64,000 bases of DNA from Mikania micrantha. Its lineage: Eukaryota; Streptophyta; Magnoliopsida; Asterales; Asteraceae. A program made the translations under genes and the position numbers. The stretch lies in the NCBI GenBank assembly GCA_009363875.1, contig CM018690.1, positions 36,399,445 through 36,463,444 on the forward strand. The letters run 5' to 3'. The notes below the pieces were generated by a model. The model did no database searches, was not told the DNA's origin, and was given only the letters and a program-made list of their open reading frames with translations. Each line of letters opens with the position of its first letter. Position 1 is the first letter of the stretch. Of this stretch, positions 46,421 through 57,520 are shown in pieces.

Positions 46421-47137
46421 ATATTTGAATAAATATATAAATAAAAATAAAAAATAATAATAATGTTTTGTTACACATTTGCTACGCATAATTTAATTAA
46501 TTAATATAAAGCACATTTTGTAGCAAATGTGTCGCAAAGTTGCAACGCATTTGCGACAAAAATGAGTGTTTTTTTAAATTATGTCGTTAATTTGTCACAA
46601 GGTAGACATAAAATTAAGAATTTTTTTTTCGACTGAAAAGTGTCGCAAATGTGTTGCAATTTTGCGACAAAATTTTTTGCGTAGCAAATTTTGGTAGCAA
46701 AAATCATTTTTTCTAGTAGTGAATGGAGGGAGGGCGCCACCTGGGCGTGACCGGTGCCCCTCACACCTCCTTCACGGACGACAACACATAGCCTCAGGAC
46801 AAGTCGTTAAATTGATCATACCAACCCAATTGAACTCACTTGATCACCCGATCAAATTTTTGCTTACCTCCACCGACTTCATGCTTTTATCAAACTTTCA
46901 TCGACTTACCATACCCACCATTTTCATCAGGAGGTTTTAATGTGTAGAAAAATAATATAATTAGAGATAACACATGTTATTATAACATTCATTCATATGA
47001 TTTTTAATGTTAACTCCTTTTAATGTTATCTTTCAAAATCTCCAGCTTCTTAAATTTGCTTGATAAAGTTTCTATCAATCTTATTATATTAATAAATTAT
47101 AAGAAAGTAAAAAAACTATAAATTAATAACTTAAGAC

Positions 47138-47229
47138 ACTTCTTTTTAATGCAATTACAATTCTAAATGTCTAGCTTAAAATAACTTCTTTTTAATGCAA
47201 TTACAACTCTAAATGTCTATCTTAAAACT
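47138..47229 (+). repeat. 46-bp tandem duplication
   Basis: Two units starting ACTTCTTTTTAATGC at 47138 and 47184, nearly identical. Noncoding. Confidence 0.8.
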
Positions 47230-47454
47230 TTGATAAATATGTAAATGAAAGGTGTTACAATACAACTAAAGTCAAACTGAATTAGTAAACTTGGCTGATA
47301 TTTTTTATTTAAAATATGTTGAGTACGAATTCATGACACGATATAACATTGAATTTTCTATCTTGTTCGAATTCTTGACTTCAAATTTGACTTAACTAGA
47401 TATTATATTATTTCTCATTTAAAAGATATTAAGTTCGAATTCATGACATAACAA

Positions 47455-47582
47455 ATACAATGGATTTTCATTTATGTATTCTATTGAATGGTTTTGGGTT
47501 CAAACATAAATTGAAACCATACAATGGATTTTCATTTATGTATTCTTTTGAATGGTCTTGGGTTCAAATACGAATTGAAACC
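47455..47582 (+). repeat. 64-bp tandem duplication
   Basis: Two units starting ATACAATGGATTTTC at 47455 and 47519, with few differences. Noncoding. Confidence 0.85.
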
Positions 47583-48074
47583 ATTAAAATCACATATGTT
47601 AGAAAATTTAAACTTTGAATACTAGTAGTTGATCAACTATCATTTAAGAAAAATAAACAAATAAATACAGCCTAAAACGTAGGTCGTATTTTGAGTTATA
47701 TCCTTTTAATCATGTTGTTATTATTAAAAAAATGCAGTCCTCGTTTTTCACACCTTTGTCCTTGAGCCATTGTTGGCTTTTCTGTCGATTCCCGTAATTT
47801 TCCATTCCAATCCCTCTACATCTTGATTAATCCGAATCACACCCATTTCTTTTTCACTAAACTTACATAACCATCCAAGACTTTTAGTGCGACTCCTTCT
47901 GTGAGACAAGCCTCAAGTTCAAAGATATTAAATTAAACTTGACGAAATAGACGTGTTGGCTCAGGTAATGGGTAACATATGCGATTCATGATGAGTGTAA
48001 ATCCGAATTAGTTTTAAATAAAATGATTTTGAGACTGAATGAGTTGTTTTTAAAAAATATCATGATTGTAAAAA

Positions 48075-48480
48075 TCCCTGAATAAGCCGATTAATCGTTA
48101 GTCCCCTAAGCCCGACTAGGCCCGACTATCCGATTAAGCCGATTAGTTGGTCGATTAATCCCGATAAATCCCGATTAATCCCACCCCACCGACCGACTAG
48201 CAACTAGCGATTTATATATACAACATTGAAAAATATTATATAGTTAAAGTTAAAATGGATTAATGTAAGTAAACAAATAGTTTATTTGCATAATCTTTCG
48301 TAATTTTATCAACAAATATATTATTGACAATTCTTATCCATTTGAATATATTATGTTCTCATAGTTTTTAGGTTACCTATATTTATCCGCATTATGTTTA
48401 CGTGTTACCAATCTCAATATATTATATGTTATGATGATATATATTTCAACAAAAAATACAATAATTGATCAGCTAAAACA
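48075..48480 (+). mobile_element. CGATTA-headed repeat element sharing a body with the DXR-flanking elements
   Basis: The head (48075-48190) is built from CCGATTAATC-like units. The AT-rich body from about 48205 (AAACAAATAGTTTATTTG, then TTTTATCAACAAATATATTATT) aligns by eye with the bodies of 52516-52890 and 53317-53735, whose heads use a different motif. Termini are not clear. Confidence 0.5.
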
Positions 48481-49016
48481 ACTTATTTATCATGTTAATG
48501 CCTTTTAGTTATAGTAATTAACAAGTGTAATCTATCTTATTGACGTAATGTATGATATATATTATAACACTATCAGTTAGAAACGTTATAAAATTAATAA
48601 ATTAGACAAATGAATAAAACTATCGGTGGAATAAATTTTTTTTATTAGAAATAAATGTATGAATAATTGAGGAATACAACTAAAAAAGAACAAGCATTAC
48701 ACGAAACGATTCGAACAAAACCTTGAAAGGCGGTGACGATTATGAAAGAAGAGAGAGATCATACTGAATTCAAGAAAGAGAAGACAAATTGATTTGAAAT
48801 GTGTTGTAAAAGGTAATTTGTTAATTTTAATTCTTTGACATTCTAATCATTTTCTTATACTTACAACGGAAATTCTAATTCAATTTAAATATCCCAAATC
48901 TCTAACAAACACTGAGCAATTTTTTTTTTACAGCAAAAATAACTACTATTGTACACTATGAGACTAGAACTTTCAATCTGTTTTAGAAAGGAAAACCTTA
49001 ACAGACATTAGTAACA

Positions 49017-49679
49017 TTGGGGCTGTTTGTTTGGATCTTAATGGGTCTGAATCTGAATGGTTCAGATTCAGACCGTTTGTTTGGGAAAAAAAGACACATC
49101 TGAATGAGTTCTCATGTCTGAACCAAGGTCTGAATGGTTCAGACTTGAGATGGAGTCTGAATGAGAAAGGAAGAGGGTGTAGAACCTCTGAATTATCGAC
49201 CGAATGCTCATCCACCACCGGACCACCATTGCTCCTCCACTATCGCCGTTGCCGCTACACCACCGTTCCACCACGAGTTGCAATCGCTCCACCGTGAGCT
49301 GCAATCGCCACCATCGCTCCACCACTGCTACACCGCGAGCTGCAATCGCCACGGCTCCACCATTCCATGCTACACCGCGACCAACGAATCGACCGGGGGA
49401 AGGGGGATGCGACCATCGATGGCGATCTAGCGGTGGTGATGGTAGGCGGTGGTGACGGTAGGCGGAGGCGGAGGAGGAGGGCCCTTCGGGGGCGGTGGTC
49501 GATCGTGGGGGCTAGGGGTTGTGTGGTCGACTGTGGATTCATGGGGGTGGGGGCTGGGTTGGTTCTAGGGTTTTGAAGGAAAAAAACATTTTTTTTTAAT
49601 TTTTTATTCAGATGTGCAAACCAAACGGTCTAAACGGGTTCAACACTTAATTATTCAGACCCAATCAAACGGCCTCTAA
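49017..49679 (+). mobile_element. MITE-like element containing a GC-rich segment
   Basis: The left end TTGGGGCTGTTTGTTTGG and the inverted right end TTAGAGGCCGTTTGATTGG form imperfect terminal repeats. Inner sequence repeats CAGATTCAGACC-like motifs near both ends. The centre (about 49200-49560) is strikingly GC-rich with CTCCACCA/GGTGGTGATGG runs in the two halves, and so is open in several frames. No domain, splice pattern or start context supports a gene. A target duplication is not obvious. Confidence 0.55.
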
Positions 49680-50039
49680 GCAACTAAAAGTCTAAAACCC
49701 ATTTTGAGAAAAAAAAAATAAAAATTTGGTCGACTGATACAACTAAAGCCAACCTCAAGGGATGATAACTGTAAAAGTGATGCATATGTGATATATAGTA
49801 GACTCACCGGTCTATACCGTTCTCTCTTCTTCTACCTAACTAAGCTCACCTTAATAGCTTATATTACTACTCTTTAGCACATCCTTTTTATGACTAAATC
49901 CCACATTGTCTATTTCCCGCTAAAGATAAAGAAAGACACTTGATCATCCACTATTTTTTGGCATTTGAATATTCCCTTTAAATCAAGATTATCTTCAAGT
50001 TTTATCATCTACAGAAACCTGTGAAAATTTCAAAGAAAA

Positions 50040-53000
50040 ATGATGTCTTTGAACACTCTTTCTCCCACAGAAATCAGGGTAACATCTTTCTTGGACACCA
50101 CCAAATCCAGTAACCACCTTTTCAATCTTCAAGGTGTTGTTTTCATCACTCAAGATTCAAACTTTTAGCGAATTTCATTGATTATTTGCATTTATGTAAT
50201 GCTGATTATGATGATTGTCTGGTTGTGGGTCATGCATAAATTGTGTGATTTGGATGTTTTGGTTGGTAGGTAGGTTTTCCTTAAAGAGAAATGACAGTTT
50301 AGTAAAGGGGATCCGGTGTTCGGCATCGGCGCCACCACCTCCGGCGTGGCCGGGAACCGCTCTTGTTCAGCCGGGGACGAAGAACTGGGATGGTCCTAAG
50401 CCTATTTCAATCGTTGGGTCAACTGGTTCCATTGGAACTCAGGTAGATTTTCGATTTTTTTAGTTTCTGTTATCTCAATTTCGTTTGATTTATCTGGTGT
50501 TTTTGATGTGCAGACATTGGATATTGTTGCCGAAAATCCAGATAAATTCAAAGTCGTAGCACTTGCTGCAGGCTCTAATGTCACACTTCTTGCCGATCAG
50601 GTGACCAAATCATCAAATTTACAGTTGATTAATCTGTTACCGGTTAACCCAACTTCAAACAAGCATAACTGTAGATGCACATCCAAGAACTGATTATCTG
50701 ATTTTAATTTGTTTCTATCATATGAATATGATCAATTTCAAAACACATGGAAAATCTAGAATCAAGAAAGTGTTAACATGCCTGAAATCTTTTGCCCTTT
50801 GCAGATCAAGGCATTCAAACCACAGTTAGTTTCCATCAAGAATGAGTCATTGGTTGGTGAACTCAAAGAAGCTTTAGCTGGTGCTGATTACATGCCTGAA
50901 ATCATCCCTGGTGATGAAGGTGTTGTTGAGGTTAGTTACTAATTCTTATTACGTTCGAACGTTATGTCAATTAAGCTGTTTTCGAGTACTCACCGGAGAG
51001 CTTTTGGATATTAATTCAGGTTGCCCGTCATCCGGATTGTGTTACTGTTGTCACAGGAATAGTTGGCTGTGCTGGTTTAAAGGTATATCAAATTGCACAA
51101 CTATTGAACACAAAATAACATATTATCTGATCTTTTTCTTTCAAAAAGACTGTTAATTTACATAATGTTTTTGTTTATTATTAGCCTACAGTTGCTGCTA
51201 TTGAAGCAGGGAAGAATATTGCTCTAGCAAATAAAGAAACCTTAATTGCTGGTGGCCCTTTTGTTCTTCCTCTTGCACACAAGCATAATGTCAAGATTCT
51301 TCCTGCGGATTCAGAACATTCGGCTATATTTCAGGTATAAACCGGTTAACAGATCTAATATCTAAAGTTTGTTCTTTTCTTAATATGGTTTATGTAAATG
51401 TTCTGTTTTTACTTTTTAGTGCATACAAGGCTTCCCTGAAGGTTCTTTAAGGCGTATAATCTTGACCGCGTCTGGAGGTGCTTTCAGGTGTTGTAAATTT
51501 TGTGTTTTAGACTTTAGTATCTAACGAAATTCGAATTAAGAGTTAATTCTCATGTTATAACTGTTTTTTAATTGTAATTGTATTAGGGACTTGCCTGTTG
51601 AAAAACTAAAAGATGTTAAAGTAGCCGACGCCTTGAAGCATCCAAACTGGAGCATGGGGAAAAAGATCACCGTGGACTCGGCTACACTTTTCAACAAGGT
51701 AATCTAGCTTTCTAACAGCAACTTGACCCGTTGATGAAAGTTGTTATATGACAATAATATGGATCCGGGTTCATTCTGTAGGGCCTAGAAGTCATTGAAG
51801 CCCATTATCTTTACGGGTCAGATTATGACAATATTGATATAGTTATTCATCCTCAGTCTATCATCCATTCCATGGTTGAGACACAGGTAAATTAATCGAT
51901 CGTCGTTGACTAGTCAACGCTTTTGACAATCTATGTTAACCTGTTATTTCGGGTTGTTGATTTTCAGGACTCGTCTGTTCTTGCCCAATTAGGTTGGCCC
52001 GATATGCGCTTGCCAATCTTGTATACATTATCATGGCCCGATAGAATAGCATGCTCTGAGATCACATGGCCCCGTCTTGATCTCTGCAAGTATGTGACCC
52101 GTTTAGACAGATGATATAAATAAAAGCATGGTGTTAGCTGTTTTATTGTTTTTGATTTTTGTACTGTGAACTGTGATACAGGCTTGGATCGTTGACATTT
52201 AAAGCTCCAGATAATGTGAAATACCCATCAATGGATCTGGCTTATTCTGCTGGTCGGGCTGGTGGCACGATGACCGGAGTTCTTAGTGCCGCTAACGAGA
52301 AAGCGGTTGAAATGTTCATTGATGAAAAGTAAGTTGTTTAAAGCATCTAAAATCATGCCATCTTTTATATGTTTTATTGAACAATAATTTTTTTGCTGTT
52401 AAAATCCACCTAATCACATTTTTAAAAGTATTTCACAAAAATAATAAAACATTCAAAATCAGTAAGAAACCAACCGGTTCAACCACAAATTGGTAGCCCA
52501 TGCCAACCATACCATGACTGGCAAAATGGGCGGGTTGGGTTGGATTGGGTAACAGGTCAGAACGGGTGCGGGTCAGGATGAGTTTTAAGAAAATTCAGTT
52601 TGGGTGTAAATGAGTCGCTTATAAAAAAACATCAATTTATCTTAAGCTAAATGAGTTGTAATGAAACAATTAGTTTATTTGAATATTTTTTAATGATTTT
52701 ATCATAAAATATATTATAAATCATTTTTATTTGCTTAAATTCATTGAATTTACACAGTTTTTAAGTTACTCATCTTGACCCGTATTATGTTAAAGTATTA
52801 CTCATCTCAACCCATTATATGCCATAGTGTTAACCATTTCAATCCAAAATACAATAATTATTACCCAAATCTGCCCATTTTTCTTACTATGTGTTAAGAT
52901 TGTCAGGTTTAAACCATACCTATAAGGTCGAATTTTTGGTTCGGTTTCAACAACATTGGTAACTAATATGATGGTTGGTTGGTGTTTCAGGATTAGCTAC

Positions 53001-53162
53001 TTGGACATATTCAAGGTTGTGGAACTAACTTGCGAGAAACATCGAGATGAACTGGTGGCGGCACCTTCGCTTGAGGAAATCATACATTATGATTTGTGGG
53101 CTCGAGAGTATGCCGCCAACTTGAAGCCGTCGGTTTCTGGTGCAACTCCAGCACTGGTATGA
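50040..53162 (+). CDS. DXR: 1-deoxy-D-xylulose 5-phosphate reductoisomerase, plastid
   Basis: Converts DXP plus NADPH to 2-C-methyl-D-erythritol 4-phosphate, the committed step of the plastid MEP isoprenoid pathway. Exons: 50040-50133, 50270-50442, 50514-50600, 50805-50930, 51020-51082, 51185-51334, 51420-51487, 51587-51698, 51782-51886, 51968-52089, 52182-52328, 52991-53162. All joins keep frame, giving 472 residues, normal for plants. The first of two adjacent ATGs matches the usual plant start (MMSLN). A Ser/Thr-rich transit peptide leads to the conserved IRCSASAPPPPAWPG region. NADPH motif GSTGSIG is at 81-87; metal ligands are Asp223 and Glu225 (ADSEH) and Glu294 (NKGLEVIEA), with N290 and K291; ASGGAFRD is the flexible-loop region. 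Intron 11 and the 3' flank each carry one copy of the same repeat element. The gene looks complete and functional. Confidence 0.97.
52516..52890 (+). mobile_element. GGGTTGGGT-headed repeat element in DXR intron 11
   Basis: It starts GGCAAAATGGGCGGGTTGGG, has GGTCAGAACGGGTGCGGGTC, an AT-rich body with TTTATCATAAAATATATTAT and CATCTTGACCCG, and ends near CTGCCCATTTTTC. It is colinear with 53317-53735. The GGCAAAATGGG start and CCCATTTTT end suggest decayed terminal inverted repeats of a hAT-like element. Confidence 0.65.
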
Positions 53163-53316
53163 AAAGAAGAACATACCAGGATGAAGGTGATGGTTGTTGG
53201 TTTAGATTGGAATTATATGATCGTATGAATAAATGCATTTTTTCGCATGTATGTTTAGAGCAACTGAAGCTGAAATCTGAAATGAAATTTACAAAATTGT
53301 TTGGTTTGATGTATGC

Positions 53317-53735
53317 CTGGCAAAATGGGCGGGTTGGGTCGAGTTGGGTAACAGGTCAAAATGGGTTCAGGATAGGATAGGTGCGGGTCAGAACGGGTTT
53401 TAAGCAAAATCAGTTCGGGTCTAAATGGATTGTAGTTAAAAAACATCAATTTAGTTTAACTTAAGATGTGTTATAAGTAAATAAATAGTCCATTTAGATA
53501 ATTTTTAGTGATTTTCTCATCAAATATGTTATTAATCATTTTTAAATGTTTGAATCCATTGCATTTACATAGTTTTTTGTTTACTCATCTTGACCCGCAT
53601 TGTAGTTAAGTGCTACTCATCTCAACTTATTCAATATTATGATATTACTCATTTCAATCCATTATACTACAATTGTTTACCGAAACTAACCCATTTCCTT
53701 TGACATGGGTAAAAATTGTCACCTATAGTTTGATG
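53317..53735 (+). mobile_element. Second copy of the DXR-associated repeat, 3' flank
   Basis: It begins TGGCAAAATGGGCGGGTTGG about 155 bp after the DXR stop, possibly within the 3' untranslated region. It follows the intron 11 copy block by block (TAACAGGTCA, GGTGCGGGTCAGAACGGG, AAACATCAATTTA, CATCTTGACCCGCAT) to AACCCATTTCC. Confidence 0.65.
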
Positions 53736-54352
53736 TGAATTATTATACATCCATTGTTCACATCGTAAATTTACTTGTGCGTGACCCTGAGGGTCACCAC
53801 TCACATCAGGTTCTTTATATAATTGTCACACAAGAATTAAGTGTCGCGTGATAATTATCACACATCATTTGTATACTTAATATGCAGATAGCCTTTTATA
53901 TCCGAAATTTTCTCTTCTTTTTAAGTTAAGAAAGCTTTAGTGCCCATTCAAAGCTATAAGAATTCAATTTTTAGAAGGGATAATTTTGTAAAAACATATA
54001 ACATTTTCTCCTTCATATAAACAGTAACTTTGCATATTAAGAAAGAAAAAATAATAATATCAAGATAAAAGGTTGTAAATTTATATATACAGCTCGCAGT
54101 TAGCTATCGGTTTAACGGAAAAAACCTAAAGTACCTCGTGTCATAAAAACGACCATACCTCTGCCATAAACTCAAAATCTTACTCTCAAGAAAGTCGAAC
54201 GCATCACCCTATGTTGTATTAAGAGACCAATTTCTAATATTCGAAAACTTTGAAAAGAAGACAAAAATCTAAAAGGAAAAATGATAAAAAAAAAATGGAC
54301 AAAACAATAATGAACAAAAACTCATAATAAATAATGAACAAAACAATAATTT
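53736..54352. other. Gene-free spacer downstream of DXR
   Basis: AT-rich DNA; I see no supported feature here. Confidence 0.5.
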
Positions 54353-54606
54353 TTAGATTTGCATTAAATTTTTTTTGAACGACTTGATACAACGACACTC
54401 AAGACGAGATTTCAACCGTCCCCTCTGATTTGACGCTCTGGGGTGTATGCCCGAGCCTACCCCAGGAGGAACCCCATAACTAGGTAAACCTCCTGACCTT
54501 GCTTCAGTAAATATGCCTCAACCCGGATTCGAACCCAAGACCTCCCATAGGGAAGTCAAGATGGTAACCATTAGGCTAGAAGCCCTTGGTTAGATTTGCA
54601 TTAAAT
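54353..54606 (-). mobile_element. tRNA-derived SINE with 17-bp target duplication
   Basis: The body 54370-54589 lies between perfect copies of TTAGATTTGCATTAAAT (54353-54369 and 54590-54606). On the minus strand it has TAGCCTAATGGTTACC (A box) and GGTTCGAATCC (a perfect B-box match), and ends GTTCAAAAAAAA. One of the best-preserved elements in the window. Confidence 0.93.
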
Positions 54607-54675
54607 ACCAAATATTATAAGTTACCTAAACACTAATAGTAATAGTAATAGTAATAGTAATAGTAATAATAATAA

Positions 54676-55476
54676 TCTATCTATTATAATAAACAAAAAT
54701 CTTCATTTGACACTTGTCACATTATAAGGCTATAATTCCACTTGTCAATTTCTTATGCACTCATTTAATTATTTCTTATTAAATACATTATATTATCTCT
54801 CATACTAAATCAATTATATTATCTATCTTATTAAGTAATTAAAATAATAATAATAATTAATGATGTTATTTTTATTTTGCAAATTTAAAAATAGTTTTTA
54901 TATATTTAAATAGAATCATTTTATTATAAAATATATTTTAAAAAGTTTATAAAATATATTTTTTCATAAATGTCAATTTTTTAAAATATAAGAAATATTT
55001 CAATTTGTTATTTTTAGAAAATAATAGTTTTACAAAAATTTTCTTAAAAAACAATTTTTTTCAAAAAAATAAAATATAAGCAAGAAAATATGTAAATGAA
55101 GATAAAAGTTACATTTTTTTGTCTTGTATGTTTAACGCTAATTTTAAATTGGATTCTTTAACTTTAATAATTACAAAAATATTACCTTCTCATCTTACTT
55201 TAAAATAGTTAGTTTAAGTTTTTATATAAAACTAACTAATTAGATTTTTAACTTTAATTAGTTCAAATATCTCAGTTTTTACAAATCAAGAATGTTAACG
55301 ATATTACTATTGTTATTAAAAATTTTGATTTTTGTTTTATCATCTAAAGTAATTATTAATACATAATTTAATCATTTTATATAAAAATTTCATCATCATT
55401 TATAATTTTTAAACTTTTATTATTAATTGTATAATATTTTATATTTAATCCGTGTGTTCACACGGGTAATAGACTA

Positions 55477-55477
<1 letters not shown>
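54676..55477 (+). mobile_element. Non-autonomous Helitron (802 bp)
   Basis: It starts TCTATCTATTATAATAAAC after A at 54675. It ends with the hairpin CCGTGTG-TT-CACACGG (55450-55465), then GTAATAGACTAG before T at 55478. It has no coding capacity. Both flanks are TAA/AAT repeats, so it inserted into a microsatellite. Confidence 0.88.

Positions 55478-55523
<46 letters not shown>
55478..55523. repeat. (TAA)n microsatellite at the Helitron 3' junction
   Basis: About 15 TAA units beginning at the Helitron end. The left continuation (AATAGT and AAT units) is at about 54640-54675. Confidence 0.95.
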
Positions 55524-55524
<1 letters not shown>

Positions 55525-55667
55525 TCAATCCTATCTTACGGTATAACAATACCCCTTGACTATACTTTTCATTTATTGGTCTTTTGCAATAAATGAACAA
55601 TTATGTTTTTTTTTTGAACGGCAAATGAACAATTATGTAACCATCCATTCACCACCCTATGCGAGAC

Positions 55668-55930
55668 CCTAGGTTACGTATATTTTTTTTTAACGACATT
55701 TGATCTGCACGTGTGAACCACTGATTATCAGGCCACATCACTAAGGTCTAGTTATCATGACCTTCGTTGAGACCTCACCACCACCACAGGAGGAAACCAC
55801 GCTGGAAAACCCTCTGATCTCTCAAGGACCCCTATTTCACCTTGTGAGGGATTGGAACCCATGACCTTCCATTTGGAAAGACAAGAGGTACCGCTAGGAC
55901 AAAGACCCTTTGGTCCTAGGTTATGTATAT
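55668..55930 (-). mobile_element. tRNA-derived SINE (family shared with 37467-37696)
   Basis: The body 55684-55914 is flanked by CCTAGGTTACGTATAT and CCTAGGTTATGTATAT (55668-55683 and 55915-55930), a 16-bp target duplication with one mismatch. The minus strand has TAGCGGTACCTC (A box) and GGTTCCAATCC (B box) and ends GTTAAAAAAAA. Confidence 0.9.
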
Positions 55931-56030
55931 GGCCGTACATATTCATCGATCCGTATAAAGTCAGTCAAAGTGACAAAAGTTGTTCTTTCATAAGTGTTAG
56001 GTTGATTTGTTTTTATGTAGATCGTATAAG

Positions 56031-56304
56031 GCTAACAGCAAGGACGGTTCTTAATAGGGGCTCGTGGAGCCCTAGCCCCCTATTTTTTCTGTCAAAAATG
56101 TCGATTCAGTAGTATTTTGTCGGAAAATCATTTGGCCCCCTTCGTTTTCTTCTTAAAAATCGTTCAGCCCCATCCGTTTTCTTCCTAAAAATCATTCGGC
56201 CCCTTCCGTATTCTTCCTAAAAATGTTTCGGCCCCTTCCGTTTTCTTCCTAAAATTTCTTCGGTCCCTTCGAGCTTTTTTTCAAGCTCCGTCAATTGCTA
56301 ACAG
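56031..56304 (+). mobile_element. hAT-type MITE with internal 30-bp repeats
   Basis: Target duplication GCTAACAG at 56031-56038 and 56297-56304. The body holds about five tandem units of roughly 30-32 bp containing CGTTTTCTTCCTAAAAAT preceded by GGCCCCTTC-like sequence. Ends CAAGGACGG and (inverted) AATTGACGGAG are decayed versions of those at 61383-61609. Confidence 0.82.
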
Positions 56305-57345
56305 TCCGTATAGTTTTAAAGTTATATGGTTCATATAACTCCTATCTATACGACCCGTATAAGGTACCAAAAAATCGAAATCATTTTTTTATTTCTAGAT
56401 ATCCCACCAACTCGACAAGACCTTGATGTTGATTGTGCTGGTGAAGTGGTGATGATATTTAGTATTTAACTATTTATACATTATTTCTTAATTGTATATA
56501 TATTTATTTTTTATGTGACTGCGTTTTAGTTTATTTAATCAATTATTACATTTATTGTTTATCATCAAACAATTATAAAATCATAATTAAAAATCTTTCA
56601 AACATTACAATAAACAATCATATTTGTTAACAAGATTAATTATTATATTTAATTATCAAACAAAAAAAATATTTTTATATCAATAAAAATTCATAATTAA
56701 AAAACTTTCAAACAACAATAAACAATCATGTTTGTTAACAAGATTGATTATTAGTTTTAATTATGACGAACAAAATTTTTTTATAACAATTAGTTATTAT
56801 TTTTATTCATAAAACTTAAAATTAATATTTATAAAAGAAAAATTCAAACTAGTCGTTTATGTTTATACGTCCAGTTTTATATGACCTGTATAAGTGTGCC
56901 GCCAACATTGATATGACATAATAGTGTTATATATCTCGTATAAGCATATAAAAGTGCAATATATTGAGAGAGGTGGTCGTTCTTAACTTCTGTCGTGATT
57001 TTTTGAAAAATGTAATCGTATCTTATTATCATATTTCCAACGAACAGTAAAAACCTCTAGTATTTGAGCCTAACAAAATAGACTAGGTTAGTTTTGAAAA
57101 ATTTTGGCAGCTAGAATTTTGTTTAAAAGTATGGGTAGAATCACCCTCTTTCTATTTATTCAAAGAAAGAGAGGTTTGTTTACATCTAATATAAATCTTA
57201 ACAAAATAACTAAAATTTTATTATTCCTATATATGTTGCAGTGCTCAAACTTGTGAGATAAAAATAAAAACTTAAAAATTAGGGTTAAAACTATTGTGTC
57301 AAAATGAAACAAAATACTATATTTCAGTTAGTTTTTTTTCATATA
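56305..57345. other. Gene-free AT-rich spacer
   Basis: Mostly A+T with short local duplications (AATTATAAAATCATAAT-like text near 56570 and 56690). No gene or bounded element supported. Confidence 0.45.
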
Positions 57346-57384
57346 TAATAATAATAATATAATATAATATAATATAATAATAAC

Positions 57385-57417
<33 letters not shown>
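57346..57417. repeat. (TAA)n / (TATAA)n microsatellite
   Basis: Alternating runs of TAA and TATAA units with one C interruption. Confidence 0.9.
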
Positions 57418-57520
57418 TGTTATACGTTAGAGATTATAATATATAATTGAGTTTTGTGTTGCGTGAGAGTTTAAAGGAATAATAAACAATTGTATGTATT
57501 CTTTTGTTTACATTGATATC

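Larger units (their letters stand above)
44747..46721. mobile_element. Non-autonomous CACTA-type element end with minisatellites
   Basis: The right end TTTTTTCTAGTAGTG at 46721 is, inverted, the CACTACTAGAAAAAA terminus of CACTA transposons. The last 200 bp are rich in TTTGCGACA/TGTCGCAAA-like motifs as expected for subterminal repeats. The region contains two tandem arrays (44747-45745 and 45754-46420) and no transposase. No matching left terminus was found near the (TTA)n array, so the left limit is only the first array. Confidence 0.65.

Noticed and set aside
49031..49576. Overlapping reading frames on both strands upstream of DXR considered as a gene
   Set aside because: They overlap in several frames only because the DNA is GC-rich and stop-poor; no domain, splice signals or homology recognised.
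55852..56112. 86-codon frame over the SINE and hAT MITE
   Set aside because: It reads through a SINE end and into a MITE; both are explained as mobile elements with target duplications.
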